Shown here in pieces: positions 1-5,324 of a stretch of DNA of 5,400 bases. Each line of letters opens with the position of its first letter. Position 1 is the stretch's first letter. Where the stretch lies: NCBI GenBank assembly GCA_049421025.1, contig JBMSMG010000096.1, forward strand, positions 1 through 5,400, given 5' to 3'. The DNA is from RGUW01 sp049421025 (GTDB lineage Bacteria; Cyanobacteriota; Cyanobacteriia; PCC-6307; Cyanobiaceae). Position numbers and translations under genes: made by a program. The notes below the pieces were generated by a model that was not told the origin of the DNA, did no database searches, and saw nothing but the letters and a program-made list of their open reading frames with translations.

Positions 1-3
1 TCA

Positions 4-71
4 GAACGTCGGTTTTTTTAGAGCGGCAGCCTTTTCAGAGCGGCAGCTTTTTCAGAACGGCAGCTTTTTCT
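4..71. repeat. Four-unit 17-bp tandem repeat at the 3' end of ycf39
   Basis: Four consecutive 17-bp units lie at 4-20, 21-37, 38-54 and 55-71. The two central units differ at one base (gagcggcagccttttca and gagcggcagctttttca). The unit at 55-71 differs from its neighbour at two bases, and the one at 4-20 matches about 13 of 17 positions. Bases 1-3 (tca) match the end of a further unit, so the array may continue to the left. Read on the minus strand, unit 55-71 encodes the last Ycf39 residues. Each following unit opens with a stop codon (TGA at 54-52, TGA at 37-35, TAA at 20-18, TGA at 3-1). Because 17 is not a multiple of three, the stops fall in all three frames. Slipped-strand duplication past the stop is the simplest origin (inference). 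Confidence 0.85.
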
Positions 72-1014
72 TGGCGTCTTTGTCGAGATCGGCCTCCATC
101 TCGCGCAGGCGCTTGAGAATCGTGTCGTAGTACTCCTTGAGGTAATCCTCAAGGGTGGTCGTCTCAGACGGGTCGAGCCCAAAGGCCGCGTAGCTCTCCT
201 CCATGGAGGCATCGAGCGCCGCACCGCCGCCGGTCACCGCGGCAAAGGCCAGGCGCTCAGCGACGTTGACGCTGGGCTCAAAAAAGTTGGCCACGGCCTG
301 CATCGCCTGCAGCAGGGCTGGGGGCACCCGCACCACCCGCGCCTCCTTGCCGGTGTAGCGCTCGCACAGCTGGGTGATCTCGCCGGTGGTCCAGGCCCGC
401 GGACCCACCACCGGAAAGCTGCGGCGCACGGTCTCGGGGCGATCGAGCGCTGCCACCGCAAAGCGCGCCATGTCCTGGGTGTTCATGTAGGCCAGGGGCG
501 TGGGGGAGCCACTCACCCACACCGTCTGCTGCTCCAGCACCGGAATCGCAAACTGGCTGATCAGGCCCTGCATGAAGGCCACGCCCTGCAGGATCGTGTA
601 ATCCAGATCGGACGCGGCCAGCCACTGCTCGCTGCAGGCCTTGATCTCCATCAACGGCACATCAGGGTGCTGGGCAGCACCAAGCAGCGACAGAAACACC
701 ACCCGCTTGACCCCGGCGCGGCGTGCGGCGGCAAACAGGTTCTGCTTGCCAGTCCAATCGATGTCGTAGGCACTGCCGGGCTCATTGGCCCGGGCTGTGG
801 CTGCATCGATCAGCGCGTCTTGGCCTTCAAGCGCATAGTCGAGGCTGGCTGGCTCGAGCAGATCACCGCGGGTGAGCTCGCAGCCCCACTCCGTCAAAAA
901 GGCGGCCTTGCGGGGGCTGCGCACCATGCAGCGCACCTGATGGCCCGCATCGAGGGCACGCCGCACGATTTGCCGGCCGAGGGTTCCGGTGCCACCGACG
1001 ACCAACAGCTGCAT
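52..1014 (-). CDS. ycf39: Ycf39, NmrA-like atypical SDR, photosystem II assembly factor
   Basis: This 320-residue protein is an NAD(P)-binding Rossmann protein of the NmrA-like atypical short-chain dehydrogenase family. The dinucleotide loop GGTGTLG is at residues 7-13, and Arg32 after strand beta-2 (MVRSPRKA) suggests NADP(H) preference. The usual YxxxK dyad is not intact: the corresponding stretch reads LMEIK (121-125), keeping Lys but not Tyr, so classical dehydrogenase chemistry is unlikely. Family knowledge: Synechocystis Ycf39 (Slr0399) binds early PSII reaction-centre complexes with high-light-inducible proteins and helps supply chlorophyll to D1; the gene was also recovered as a suppressor of D2 quinone-site mutations. 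The C-terminus (about 290-320) is highly charged and ends KKKLPF, encoded by a tandem-repeat unit. The ATG at 1014 is preceded by a good ribosome-binding site. It is probably co-transcribed with petM and trm1 (inference). Confidence 0.93.
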   Translation of the reverse strand: MQLLVVGGTGTLGRQIVRRALDAGHQVRCMVRSPRKAAFLTEWGCELTRGDLLEPASLDYALEGQDALIDAATARANEPGSAYDIDWTGKQNLFAAARRAGVKRVVFLSLLGAAQHPDVPLMEIKACSEQWLAASDLDYTILQGVAFMQGLISQFAIPVLEQQTVWVSGSPTPLAYMNTQDMARFAVAALDRPETVRRSFPVVGPRAWTTGEITQLCERYTGKEARVVRVPPALLQAMQAVANFFEPSVNVAERLAFAAVTGGGAALDASMEESYAAFGLDPSETTTLEDYLKEYYDTILKRLREMEADLDKDAKKKLPF

Positions 1015-1022
1015 GCCAAAGA

Positions 1023-1028
1023 CCCCTC
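1023..1028 (-). promoter_or_regulatory. Shine-Dalgarno-like site of ycf39
   Basis: On the minus strand GAGGGG lies 8 nt before the ATG at 1014. It is the clearest ribosome-binding site in the window and supports this ycf39 start. Most other genes here, including petM, ilvH and psbD, have no obvious purine-rich site. Confidence 0.6.
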
Positions 1029-1033
1029 AAGCG

Positions 1034-1080
1034 GGCCTGAGCCTAGGAGCGCGCGCGCGCGGCCCGCGTCGGCTCAGTCC
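1034..1080 (-). other. Imperfect stem-loop between petM and ycf39
   Basis: The 10-base arms ggcctgagcc (1034-1043) and ggctcagtcc (1071-1080) pair at 9 of 10 positions. The petM stop codon (1074-1076) sits inside one arm. The 27-base loop holds a smaller dyad, CGCGG-C-CCGCG at 1058-1068, and the alternating GC tract at 1049-1061. No T-run follows in the direction of transcription, so this is not a standard intrinsic terminator. It could be an RNA processing or stability element, or an attenuator, between the two cistrons (inference). In such GC-rich DNA part of the pairing may be chance. Confidence 0.45.
1049..1061. repeat. Alternating GC dinucleotide tract
   Basis: Thirteen bases of strictly alternating G and C lie in the petM-ycf39 spacer. 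Alternating purine-pyrimidine runs of this type can adopt left-handed DNA under negative supercoiling and are prone to slippage. Here the tract is also part of the loop of the larger hairpin, so its role may be structural in RNA or absent. Confidence 0.6.
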
Positions 1081-1172
1081 TTGAGCAGCTTGAGCAGCAG
1101 GGCTCCACCGGCCAGACCCAACGGAATCAGCACCCAGAACAGGGCAGCGGTGCCGAAGATTTCAGAGGCCAT
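1074..1172 (-). CDS. petM: PetM, cytochrome b6f complex subunit 7
   Basis: A 32-codon gene reads from ATG at 1172-1170 to TGA at 1076-1074. The protein begins MASEIFGTAALFWVLIPLG and ends LLLKLLKD. It has a short acidic N-terminus, one hydrophobic helix (about residues 8-27) with a central Pro17 and a Gly-rich stretch, then a Lys-containing tail. This matches PetM in length and in the MASEIF...FWVLIP signature. Family knowledge: PetM is a single-helix peripheral subunit of the thylakoid cytochrome b6f complex, which passes electrons from plastoquinol to plastocyanin or cytochrome c6. It begins 28 bp after the trm1 stop and ends 59 bp before ycf39 on the same strand. There is no clear Shine-Dalgarno sequence. 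It falls below common ORF length cut-offs. Confidence 0.93.
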   Translation of the reverse strand: MASEIFGTAALFWVLIPLGLAGGALLLKLLKD

Positions 1173-1200
1173 GAACCGCGCAGCGCGAATCGATGGCTAC

Positions 1201-2454
1201 CTATTTAGCAGTCTCCCCTGCTGTGCTGGCCTGCAGCTGACGCGCGGTCGCAAGAATTTGCCCCCAGGGGGCATCGCTGCGCAGCTGAGCCGCCATGACC
1301 CCACTGGCACCTGCGCGATAGCCAGCCTGCTGCAAAGCCGTGCGCAGCGCCGCAAGCGGTGGCGGCCCGCCGCCCAAGTGCCGGCCGATGGTGCTGAGCG
1401 GCCAGCAGCGCGGCAGATCGCCCGGATCGTCTGTCAGGCGATCCAGCAGCACCAGGCTCTGCGGGGCAAGCGAATCGCTTGCGCCCCAGCCGCTCTGGTG
1501 GCTGCGCTGCTGCAGCCGCGCCAGGGTGGCGTGGTGCTGCAGCGGCCCGATCCACAGCGGCCCGCTGATCGCCAAGGGGGCTGGCTCCTGGCACAGGCAG
1601 GGCTGCCACTGGCGCAGCCGCAGCAGCGACTGCACGTGCTGATCACCGCAGCTGTGGCAATGCGCGAGCAAGCCCAGCTGGGCCAGGGGCTCGCTGCCGG
1701 GGCGCTTGCACAGCCGCACAGCAGTGCGAAAGGTGCGCCCCTCGCTAAAGCTGAGCAATGGCTCCATGCCGCGCCCCTGGGACCAGGCGGTGCGGGCAAT
1801 CAGGCCAAGCTGCAGCCGCAGCGCCAGCTCCCAGCTGGCCGGATGGGCCCGCGCCGCCGCGCCGAACTGACGCACCGCCGCGGCGCGATCGTGGCCCGTT
1901 GGCGAGCGCCCGTCGGTGCTGGCGACATACAACACCCCGCCAACCTTGAGCGCCTCGAGCGCCAGCGGCAGCAGCGCTGCCGGGCTGCCAAACGCATCAA
2001 GGTCGAGCAGATCAAAACGCTGCCGCTCGATCAGGCAGCGCGCCAGCAGCTGCTGGGCCGTGCGGGCAGTTGACTGAACCTGCACACTGCTCTGCGCCAG
2101 AGGGCTGAGGTTGGCCTCAAGCAGCGGCAGGCGATCGGGATCAGCATCATTGACCCACAGAACTGCACTGCTGCGGCGCGGCGCCAACACCTCAAGGCCG
2201 TAGCGCAGGGCGCGAATGCCGCAGCCCGCCATGGCATCGAGCACAGCCAAAGGCTCACCCGCAGCTGCGCCGTCGGCACGATCAGCCAACAGCAGCACCC
2301 CCAGGTCACGCGCGGGGCGCGAATCGGCGCGAAAAAAACCAGGGCCGGTCTGCAGCTGCGCCGCCGCTTCGCAATAGTGATCGCCAGTGCCCGTGGCCAC
2401 AGCCGCATTGACAGCTCTGCCTCTCCACAGTGCTCCAACGGCCCGCTGGGGCAC
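1201..2454 (-). CDS. trm1: tRNA (guanine-26 N2) dimethyltransferase, Trm1 family
   Basis: The product is a class I SAM-dependent methyltransferase of the Trm1 family, which forms m2G and m2,2G at tRNA position 26. With the GTG start at 2454 it has 417 residues. The N-terminal segment FFRADSRPARDLGVL (40-54) matches the conserved Trm1 R-x-x-x-RD element. Motif I is VLDAMAGCGIRALRYG (71-86) and the acidic motif II is VNDADP (101-106). The catalytic motif appears as DAFGSP (153-158), with Ala where the family usually has Pro. A partial zinc site is visible: CHSC at 266-269 and CLC at 286-288, so the second pair is CxC rather than CxxC. Trm1 is mainly archaeal and eukaryotic, and among bacteria it is known in cyanobacteria and Aquifex. 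The start is uncertain: GTG at 2400 would give 399 residues, keep every motif and reduce overlap with the divergent hydrolase gene. Confidence 0.88.
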   Translation of the reverse strand: MPQRAVGALWRGRAVNAAVATGTGDHYCEAAAQLQTGPGFFRADSRPARDLGVLLLADRADGAAAGEPLAVLDAMAGCGIRALRYGLEVLAPRRSSAVLWVNDADPDRLPLLEANLSPLAQSSVQVQSTARTAQQLLARCLIERQRFDLLDLDAFGSPAALLPLALEALKVGGVLYVASTDGRSPTGHDRAAAVRQFGAAARAHPASWELALRLQLGLIARTAWSQGRGMEPLLSFSEGRTFRTAVRLCKRPGSEPLAQLGLLAHCHSCGDQHVQSLLRLRQWQPCLCQEPAPLAISGPLWIGPLQHHATLARLQQRSHQSGWGASDSLAPQSLVLLDRLTDDPGDLPRCWPLSTIGRHLGGGPPPLAALRTALQQAGYRAGASGVMAAQLRSDAPWGQILATARQLQASTAGETAK

Positions 2455-3331
2455 AGCCCAGCTGTGGAGCTGGCGCGGTCTCTCGTGCCACTGGCGGGTG
2501 CTGGGTGATCGCAGCGGGCCCGCCGTGCTGCTGCTGCATGGCTTTGGCGCAGGCAGTGGTCACTGGCGCCGCAATGCAGCGCCGCTGGCTGCGGCGGGCT
2601 GGTGCGTCTACGGGCTTGACCTGATCGGTTTTGGGGCCTCGGCGCAGCCGGCCCTGCGGCTCGACAACCGGCTCTGGGCCAGGCAGGTGCAGGCCTTTGC
2701 CGAGCAGGTGGTGCAAGCGCCAGTGGTGCTGGTGGGGCACTCACTCGGCGGGCTGGTGGCGCTCAGCTGCGCTGTCTGGTGGCCGCAGTGGGTGCAGGCG
2801 GTGGTCGCCGCACCGCTGCCTGACCCCAGCCTGCTGATGCCACCCAAGCGACCTGGCCGCCGCCGCCCCTGGCGCCGCCGGCTCAAGCGCGGCGCGGTGC
2901 AACTGCTCTGCCGCCTGTTGCCGCTGGAGCTGATCGTGCCCCTGCTGGCCCATTCGCCGTTGCTTGATCTAGGCATTCAGCTGGCCTATCAGCAGGCCGT
3001 GCTGGGCGATGGTGAGCTGCATCGGGTGATCGCCAAACCGGCCCGGCGCGTCACTGCTGTGCGCGCGCTGCGGGCCATGAGCATCGCCATGGCGCTGCGG
3101 CCCGTTGGCGCCACGGCCCGGGCGCTGTTGCCCAGGCTGCGCCAACCACTGCTGCTGATCTGGGGGCGCAACGACCGGCTGGTCCCGCTTGAGGTGGGCG
3201 CGCAGTGCCGGCAGCTGCAGCCGGCCTTGCAGCTCGAGGTGCTTGAGGCCTGCGGGCATTGCCCCCATGATGAGCAAGCCGAGCGCTTCAACACGCTGCT
3301 GCTGCACTGGTTGGCGCGTACCTTGGGTTGA
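2387..3331 (+). CDS. Alpha/beta-fold hydrolase
   Basis: From GTG at 2387 the protein has 314 residues and a complete alpha/beta-hydrolase pattern. The oxyanion-hole segment is HGFG (51-54), the nucleophile elbow GHSLGG puts Ser at 119, the acid is Asp263 in WGRNDRLVP, and the catalytic His is His291 in CGHCPHDE. The strand segment YGLDLIGFGASAQP (75-88) resembles plant and cyanobacterial hydrolases related to chlorophyll dephytylase and pheophytinase, but the substrate cannot be read from sequence. The cap region carries a very Arg-rich patch (154-169) followed by hydrophobic helices, which could sit on a membrane surface (inference). No signal peptide is evident. Alternative starts are GTG at 2393 and TTG at 2408; none has a clear ribosome-binding site. 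ilvH follows after 27 bp on the same strand, so co-transcription is likely. Confidence 0.85.
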   Translation: MPVATAALTALPLHSAPTARWGTAQLWSWRGLSCHWRVLGDRSGPAVLLLHGFGAGSGHWRRNAAPLAAAGWCVYGLDLIGFGASAQPALRLDNRLWARQVQAFAEQVVQAPVVLVGHSLGGLVALSCAVWWPQWVQAVVAAPLPDPSLLMPPKRPGRRRPWRRRLKRGAVQLLCRLLPLELIVPLLAHSPLLDLGIQLAYQQAVLGDGELHRVIAKPARRVTAVRALRAMSIAMALRPVGATARALLPRLRQPLLLIWGRNDRLVPLEVGAQCRQLQPALQLEVLEACGHCPHDEQAERFNTLLLHWLARTLG

Positions 3332-3358
3332 TCTGCCTGCTGTGCACCTGGCTACCCC

Positions 3359-3889
3359 ATGAAGCACACCCTGTCGGTGCTGGTTGAAGACGAGTCGGGT
3401 GCCCTCAGCCGCATCTCTGGTCTGTTTGCGCGCCGCGGCTTCAACATCGAAAGCTTGGCGGTCGGTCCGGCCGAAAACCCTGGGGTCTCGCGTTTGACGA
3501 TGGTTGTCGAGGGGGATCCCTCCACCCTCGAGCAAATGACCAAACAGCTCGACAAGCTGATCAACGTGCTGGGGGTCATCAACCTCTCGACCATCCCGGC
3601 GGTTGAGCGCGAGCTGATGCTGCTCAAAGTGGCCGCACCGGCCGAGCAACGCAGCGCGATCCTTGAGCTGGTGCAGGTGTTTCGCGCCAAGGTTGTCGAT
3701 GTGGCCGACGACGCGCTCACCCTTGAGGTGGTGGGCGATCCGGGCAAACTGGTGGCGCTCGAGCGCCTCATGGAGCCCTACGGCATTCTTGAGATCGCCC
3801 GCACGGGCAAGGTGGCCTTGGAGCGCGCCTCGGGAGTCAACACCGAGCTGCTCAAGACCACCAGTCTCGACAAGCGGGTACCGGCTTAG
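3359..3889 (+). CDS. ilvH: Acetolactate synthase small (regulatory) subunit
   Basis: This 176-residue protein is the regulatory subunit of acetohydroxyacid synthase, the first common enzyme of valine, leucine and isoleucine synthesis. It stimulates the catalytic subunit and confers feedback inhibition by valine. An N-terminal ACT domain (about 3-77) opens with LSVLVEDESGALSRISGLF, and a C-terminal small-subunit domain spans about 84-158. Gly14 and Asn29, which correspond to effector-site positions in E. coli IlvH, are both present, so valine sensitivity is expected. It is slightly longer than the E. coli protein because of a tail after about residue 158. The ATG at 3359 leaves a 27-bp gap to the hydrolase gene and fits the family N-terminus. 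The catalytic ilvB gene is not in this window. The stop codon interlocks with that of the convergent cyclophilin gene. Confidence 0.96.
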   Translation: MKHTLSVLVEDESGALSRISGLFARRGFNIESLAVGPAENPGVSRLTMVVEGDPSTLEQMTKQLDKLINVLGVINLSTIPAVERELMLLKVAAPAEQRSAILELVQVFRAKVVDVADDALTLEVVGDPGKLVALERLMEPYGILEIARTGKVALERASGVNTELLKTTSLDKRVPA

Positions 3890-4584
3890 GGCTTCTCTTT
3901 AACCAGGGTGCCGCCCTCGATCAATCGCGCCTTGAGCAACGTGTCGCCCTGAGCGATGCGATCGACCACGTCCATGCCCTGCACGACGCGGCCGAACACC
4001 GCATAACGACCGTCCAGCTCAGGCAAGGCCTGCAGGGCGATATAGAACTGCGCACTGGCTGAATTGGGATCGCTCGAGCGCGCCATTGCCACGGCACCGC
4101 GCTGGTGCGCCAGGGCCAGCTGACGGGTGATGCCCGGTGCGGTGAGCAGCTCGCCGTAGCGCGGCGTTCCCTCGCCACTGAGTTTGAGCTCTAGCGGGAT
4201 CAGGCGGGCCTGACCGCTTGCGGGGTCAAGGTAGTTGCCCATGCCGTACTGGCTCGGGCTGACCTTGGGGTTAGCGCTCTGGGGATCACCGCCCTGCACC
4301 ACAAACGGCACCGGCTCACGCACCACGCGGTGAAACAGCGTGCCGTTGTAGGCGCCTTTGTTGACCAGATCGACAAAGTTGCCCGCCGTCAGCGGGGCAG
4401 CGGCGCCATCAAGCTGCAGCTGAAGCTTGCCCTTGCTGGTCTCGAGCTCCACCAGAGCAGTGCCCTGCAGGCAAGGAGCGTTGCCTGCAGCGCAGCCCTG
4501 CTGCCGTGAACCGCTCTCGGCAGCACAAGCCGACAGACCCACCGGGGCGAGCAACAGCAGCAGCGCCAACAACCAGCGCGCCAT
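3886..4584 (-). CDS. Cyclophilin-type peptidyl-prolyl isomerase, predicted lipoprotein
   Basis: The product (232 residues from ATG at 4584) is a cyclophilin that catalyses cis-trans isomerisation of X-Pro bonds. A type II signal peptide, MARWLLALLLLLAPVGLSAC, ends in lipobox LSAC with the lipidated Cys at 20, so the protein should be membrane-anchored outside the cytoplasm (periplasm or thylakoid lumen). After a short linker containing Cys31 and Cys38, the domain runs from about 42 to 230. It has FHRVV (84-88, catalytic Arg86), FVVQGGDP (94-101), GAVAMARS (163-170), SAQFYI (177-182) and LDGRYAVFGRV (190-200). The Trp just before LDG in human cyclophilin A is Glu here and the following His is Tyr, as in many bacterial cyclophilins; this predicts weak cyclosporin binding. 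The start overlaps the ycf4 stop as TGATG; GTG at 4587 would add one residue. Coupling suggests a shared role in thylakoid protein assembly (inference). Confidence 0.92.
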   Translation of the reverse strand: MARWLLALLLLLAPVGLSACAAESGSRQQGCAAGNAPCLQGTALVELETSKGKLQLQLDGAAAPLTAGNFVDLVNKGAYNGTLFHRVVREPVPFVVQGGDPQSANPKVSPSQYGMGNYLDPASGQARLIPLELKLSGEGTPRYGELLTAPGITRQLALAHQRGAVAMARSSDPNSASAQFYIALQALPELDGRYAVFGRVVQGMDVVDRIAQGDTLLKARLIEGGTLVKEKP

Positions 4585-5180
4585 CACAGCCCCTCCAGGG
4601 GCACGCCCAAAAAGCGCGCCAGCTGCGCACCGCCCAGTTCAAGCTCGGCCAGTGGCATGGGCTCGCCCACACGGGTGAGCGGCATGTCGCGCCGTCCCTG
4701 CACCCGCAAAGCCAAACGGCGCCGGGGGTTGAGCCCATCGCGCACCTCGACCTTGACCGCCTGAATCTGGTTGAGCGGGATCGAGACATCAATGCGCTGG
4801 CGAAACCCCCGCCGGCTGATCGTGGCTTCACCACTGGTGCGGTCAAAGCGGTTGCTGCCGGCGCCCACGTCGATGGCGATCACCGCCCACAGATAGGTGG
4901 CAAGCAGCACGGCCGCCACCCCGTAAAGGCCCATCACCAGGCCCTGGGGCACAAACTCAAGCGCCGCCGGGTGACCGATCGGCAACAGATCGCGGCCCAA
5001 TTTGCTCGAGAGACTGGTCAGCAAAAAGCCGACACCACCAGCACTGACGGCCGAAGCCACGAGCATGTTGGACAGACGCCTCGAGCCGAGCACCGGTTGC
5101 TCAAGCACAGGCCCATCGGCGGCCATGGCGGCGGAAGCGACCTCTGAAGCGGCCATCGACACACAAAAAGGTGAGGCCAT
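4584..5180 (-). CDS. ycf4: Ycf4, photosystem I assembly protein
   Basis: Ycf4 is a thylakoid membrane protein that helps assemble photosystem I. It is essential in Chlamydomonas and helpful but not essential in Synechocystis. Visible features are two membrane helices (about residues 39-58 and 77-104) separated by LGRDLLPIGHP (61-71), followed by a large soluble domain. That domain holds the characteristic FDRTSGEATISRRGFR (112-127), VKVEVRDGLNPRRR (142-155) and QGRRDMPLTRVGEP (161-174), and the protein ends FLGVPLEGL. The coordinates use the first in-frame ATG at 5180 (198 residues). ATGs at 5156 (190 residues) and 5126 (180 residues) are equally possible, and the first eight residues (MASPFCVS) do not look like typical Ycf4. 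An AGAGGT sequence lies 13 nt before the ATG at 5126. The gene diverges from psbD and its stop overlaps the start of the lipoprotein cyclophilin. Confidence 0.94.
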   Translation of the reverse strand: MASPFCVSMAASEVASAAMAADGPVLEQPVLGSRRLSNMLVASAVSAGGVGFLLTSLSSKLGRDLLPIGHPAALEFVPQGLVMGLYGVAAVLLATYLWAVIAIDVGAGSNRFDRTSGEATISRRGFRQRIDVSIPLNQIQAVKVEVRDGLNPRRRLALRVQGRRDMPLTRVGEPMPLAELELGGAQLARFLGVPLEGL

Positions 5181-5199
5181 CTTGACCCCACCGCCCCAC

Positions 5200-5217
5200 C
5201 GGCTGACGCGTTAGCCG
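5200..5217. promoter_or_regulatory. 18-bp near-perfect palindrome upstream of ycf4
   Basis: CGGCTGACGCGTTAGCCG is self-complementary at eight of nine base-pair positions; the only mismatch is between 5205 and 5212. The centre is ACGCGT. Its inner edge is 20 bp upstream of the first ycf4 ATG (5180), a position suited to a repressor or activator dimer, or to a structured leader. I do not recognise it as the operator of a known cyanobacterial regulator. In minus-strand RNA the mismatch would be C-A, so a DNA site seems more natural than a hairpin (inference). Confidence 0.45.
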
Positions 5218-5262
5218 CAAAGCGGCCAGCAGGAAAACGGAAGAAATACCTAAAAAGCGTGC

Positions 5263-5273
5263 CCAAGCCTTGG
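5263..5273. repeat. Short dyad CCAAG-C-CTTGG
   Basis: A perfect inverted repeat with 5-bp arms and one central base lies near the middle of the ycf4-psbD spacer. It could be half of a regulatory site shared by the two divergent genes, but an 11-bp dyad of this kind can also arise by chance. Confidence 0.25.
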
Positions 5274-5315
5274 ATGTCAGCGCGTTGCAATCGTCCACGG
5301 CGGGCCGCTCAACGT

Positions 5316-5324
5316 TGATACGAT
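5316..5324 (+). promoter_or_regulatory. Possible extended -10 element of psbD
   Basis: TGATACGAT fits an extended -10 pattern (TG, one base, then TACGAT with four of six consensus matches). It would place transcription start near 5331 and give a leader of only about 16 nt before the psbD ATG. No good -35 hexamer lies 17-18 bp upstream. The call rests on this match alone. Confidence 0.3.

Noticed and set aside
11..20. T-rich run (ggttttttta) as a possible intrinsic terminator
   Set aside because: The run belongs to a tandem-repeat unit, and no GC-rich inverted repeat precedes it on either strand within the window.
4..71. The 17-bp repeats as a CRISPR array
   Set aside because: The units are contiguous with no spacers and are too short for CRISPR repeats.
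667..2073. A 468-codon open frame on the plus strand opposite ycf39, petM and trm1
   Set aside because: It lies antisense to three recognised genes, has low-complexity composition (Ala, Arg, Gln, Pro) and no motif. Long antisense frames are expected in GC-rich DNA.
2031..2744. A 237-codon minus-strand frame spanning the trm1-hydrolase junction
   Set aside because: It overlaps both genes out of frame and has compositional bias only. An ATG near 2409 with GGAGAGG upstream leads into a frame that loses every Trm1 motif.
2969..3649. A 226-codon minus-strand frame opposite the hydrolase and ilvH
   Set aside because: It is antisense to well-supported ilvH and the C-terminal catalytic Asp/His region of the hydrolase, and has no recognisable domain.
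4506..5147. A 213-codon plus-strand frame opposite ycf4 and the cyclophilin start
   Set aside because: It is antisense to clearly recognised Ycf4, shows no domain and is rich in His, Arg, Gln and Ala, as expected from a shadow frame.
5246..5280. A sigma-70-like ycf4 promoter on the minus strand (CTGACA with TAGGTATTT)
   Set aside because: CTGACA is a reasonable -35, but the spacing to TAGGTA is 23 bp and the -10 match is weak, so I do not call it.
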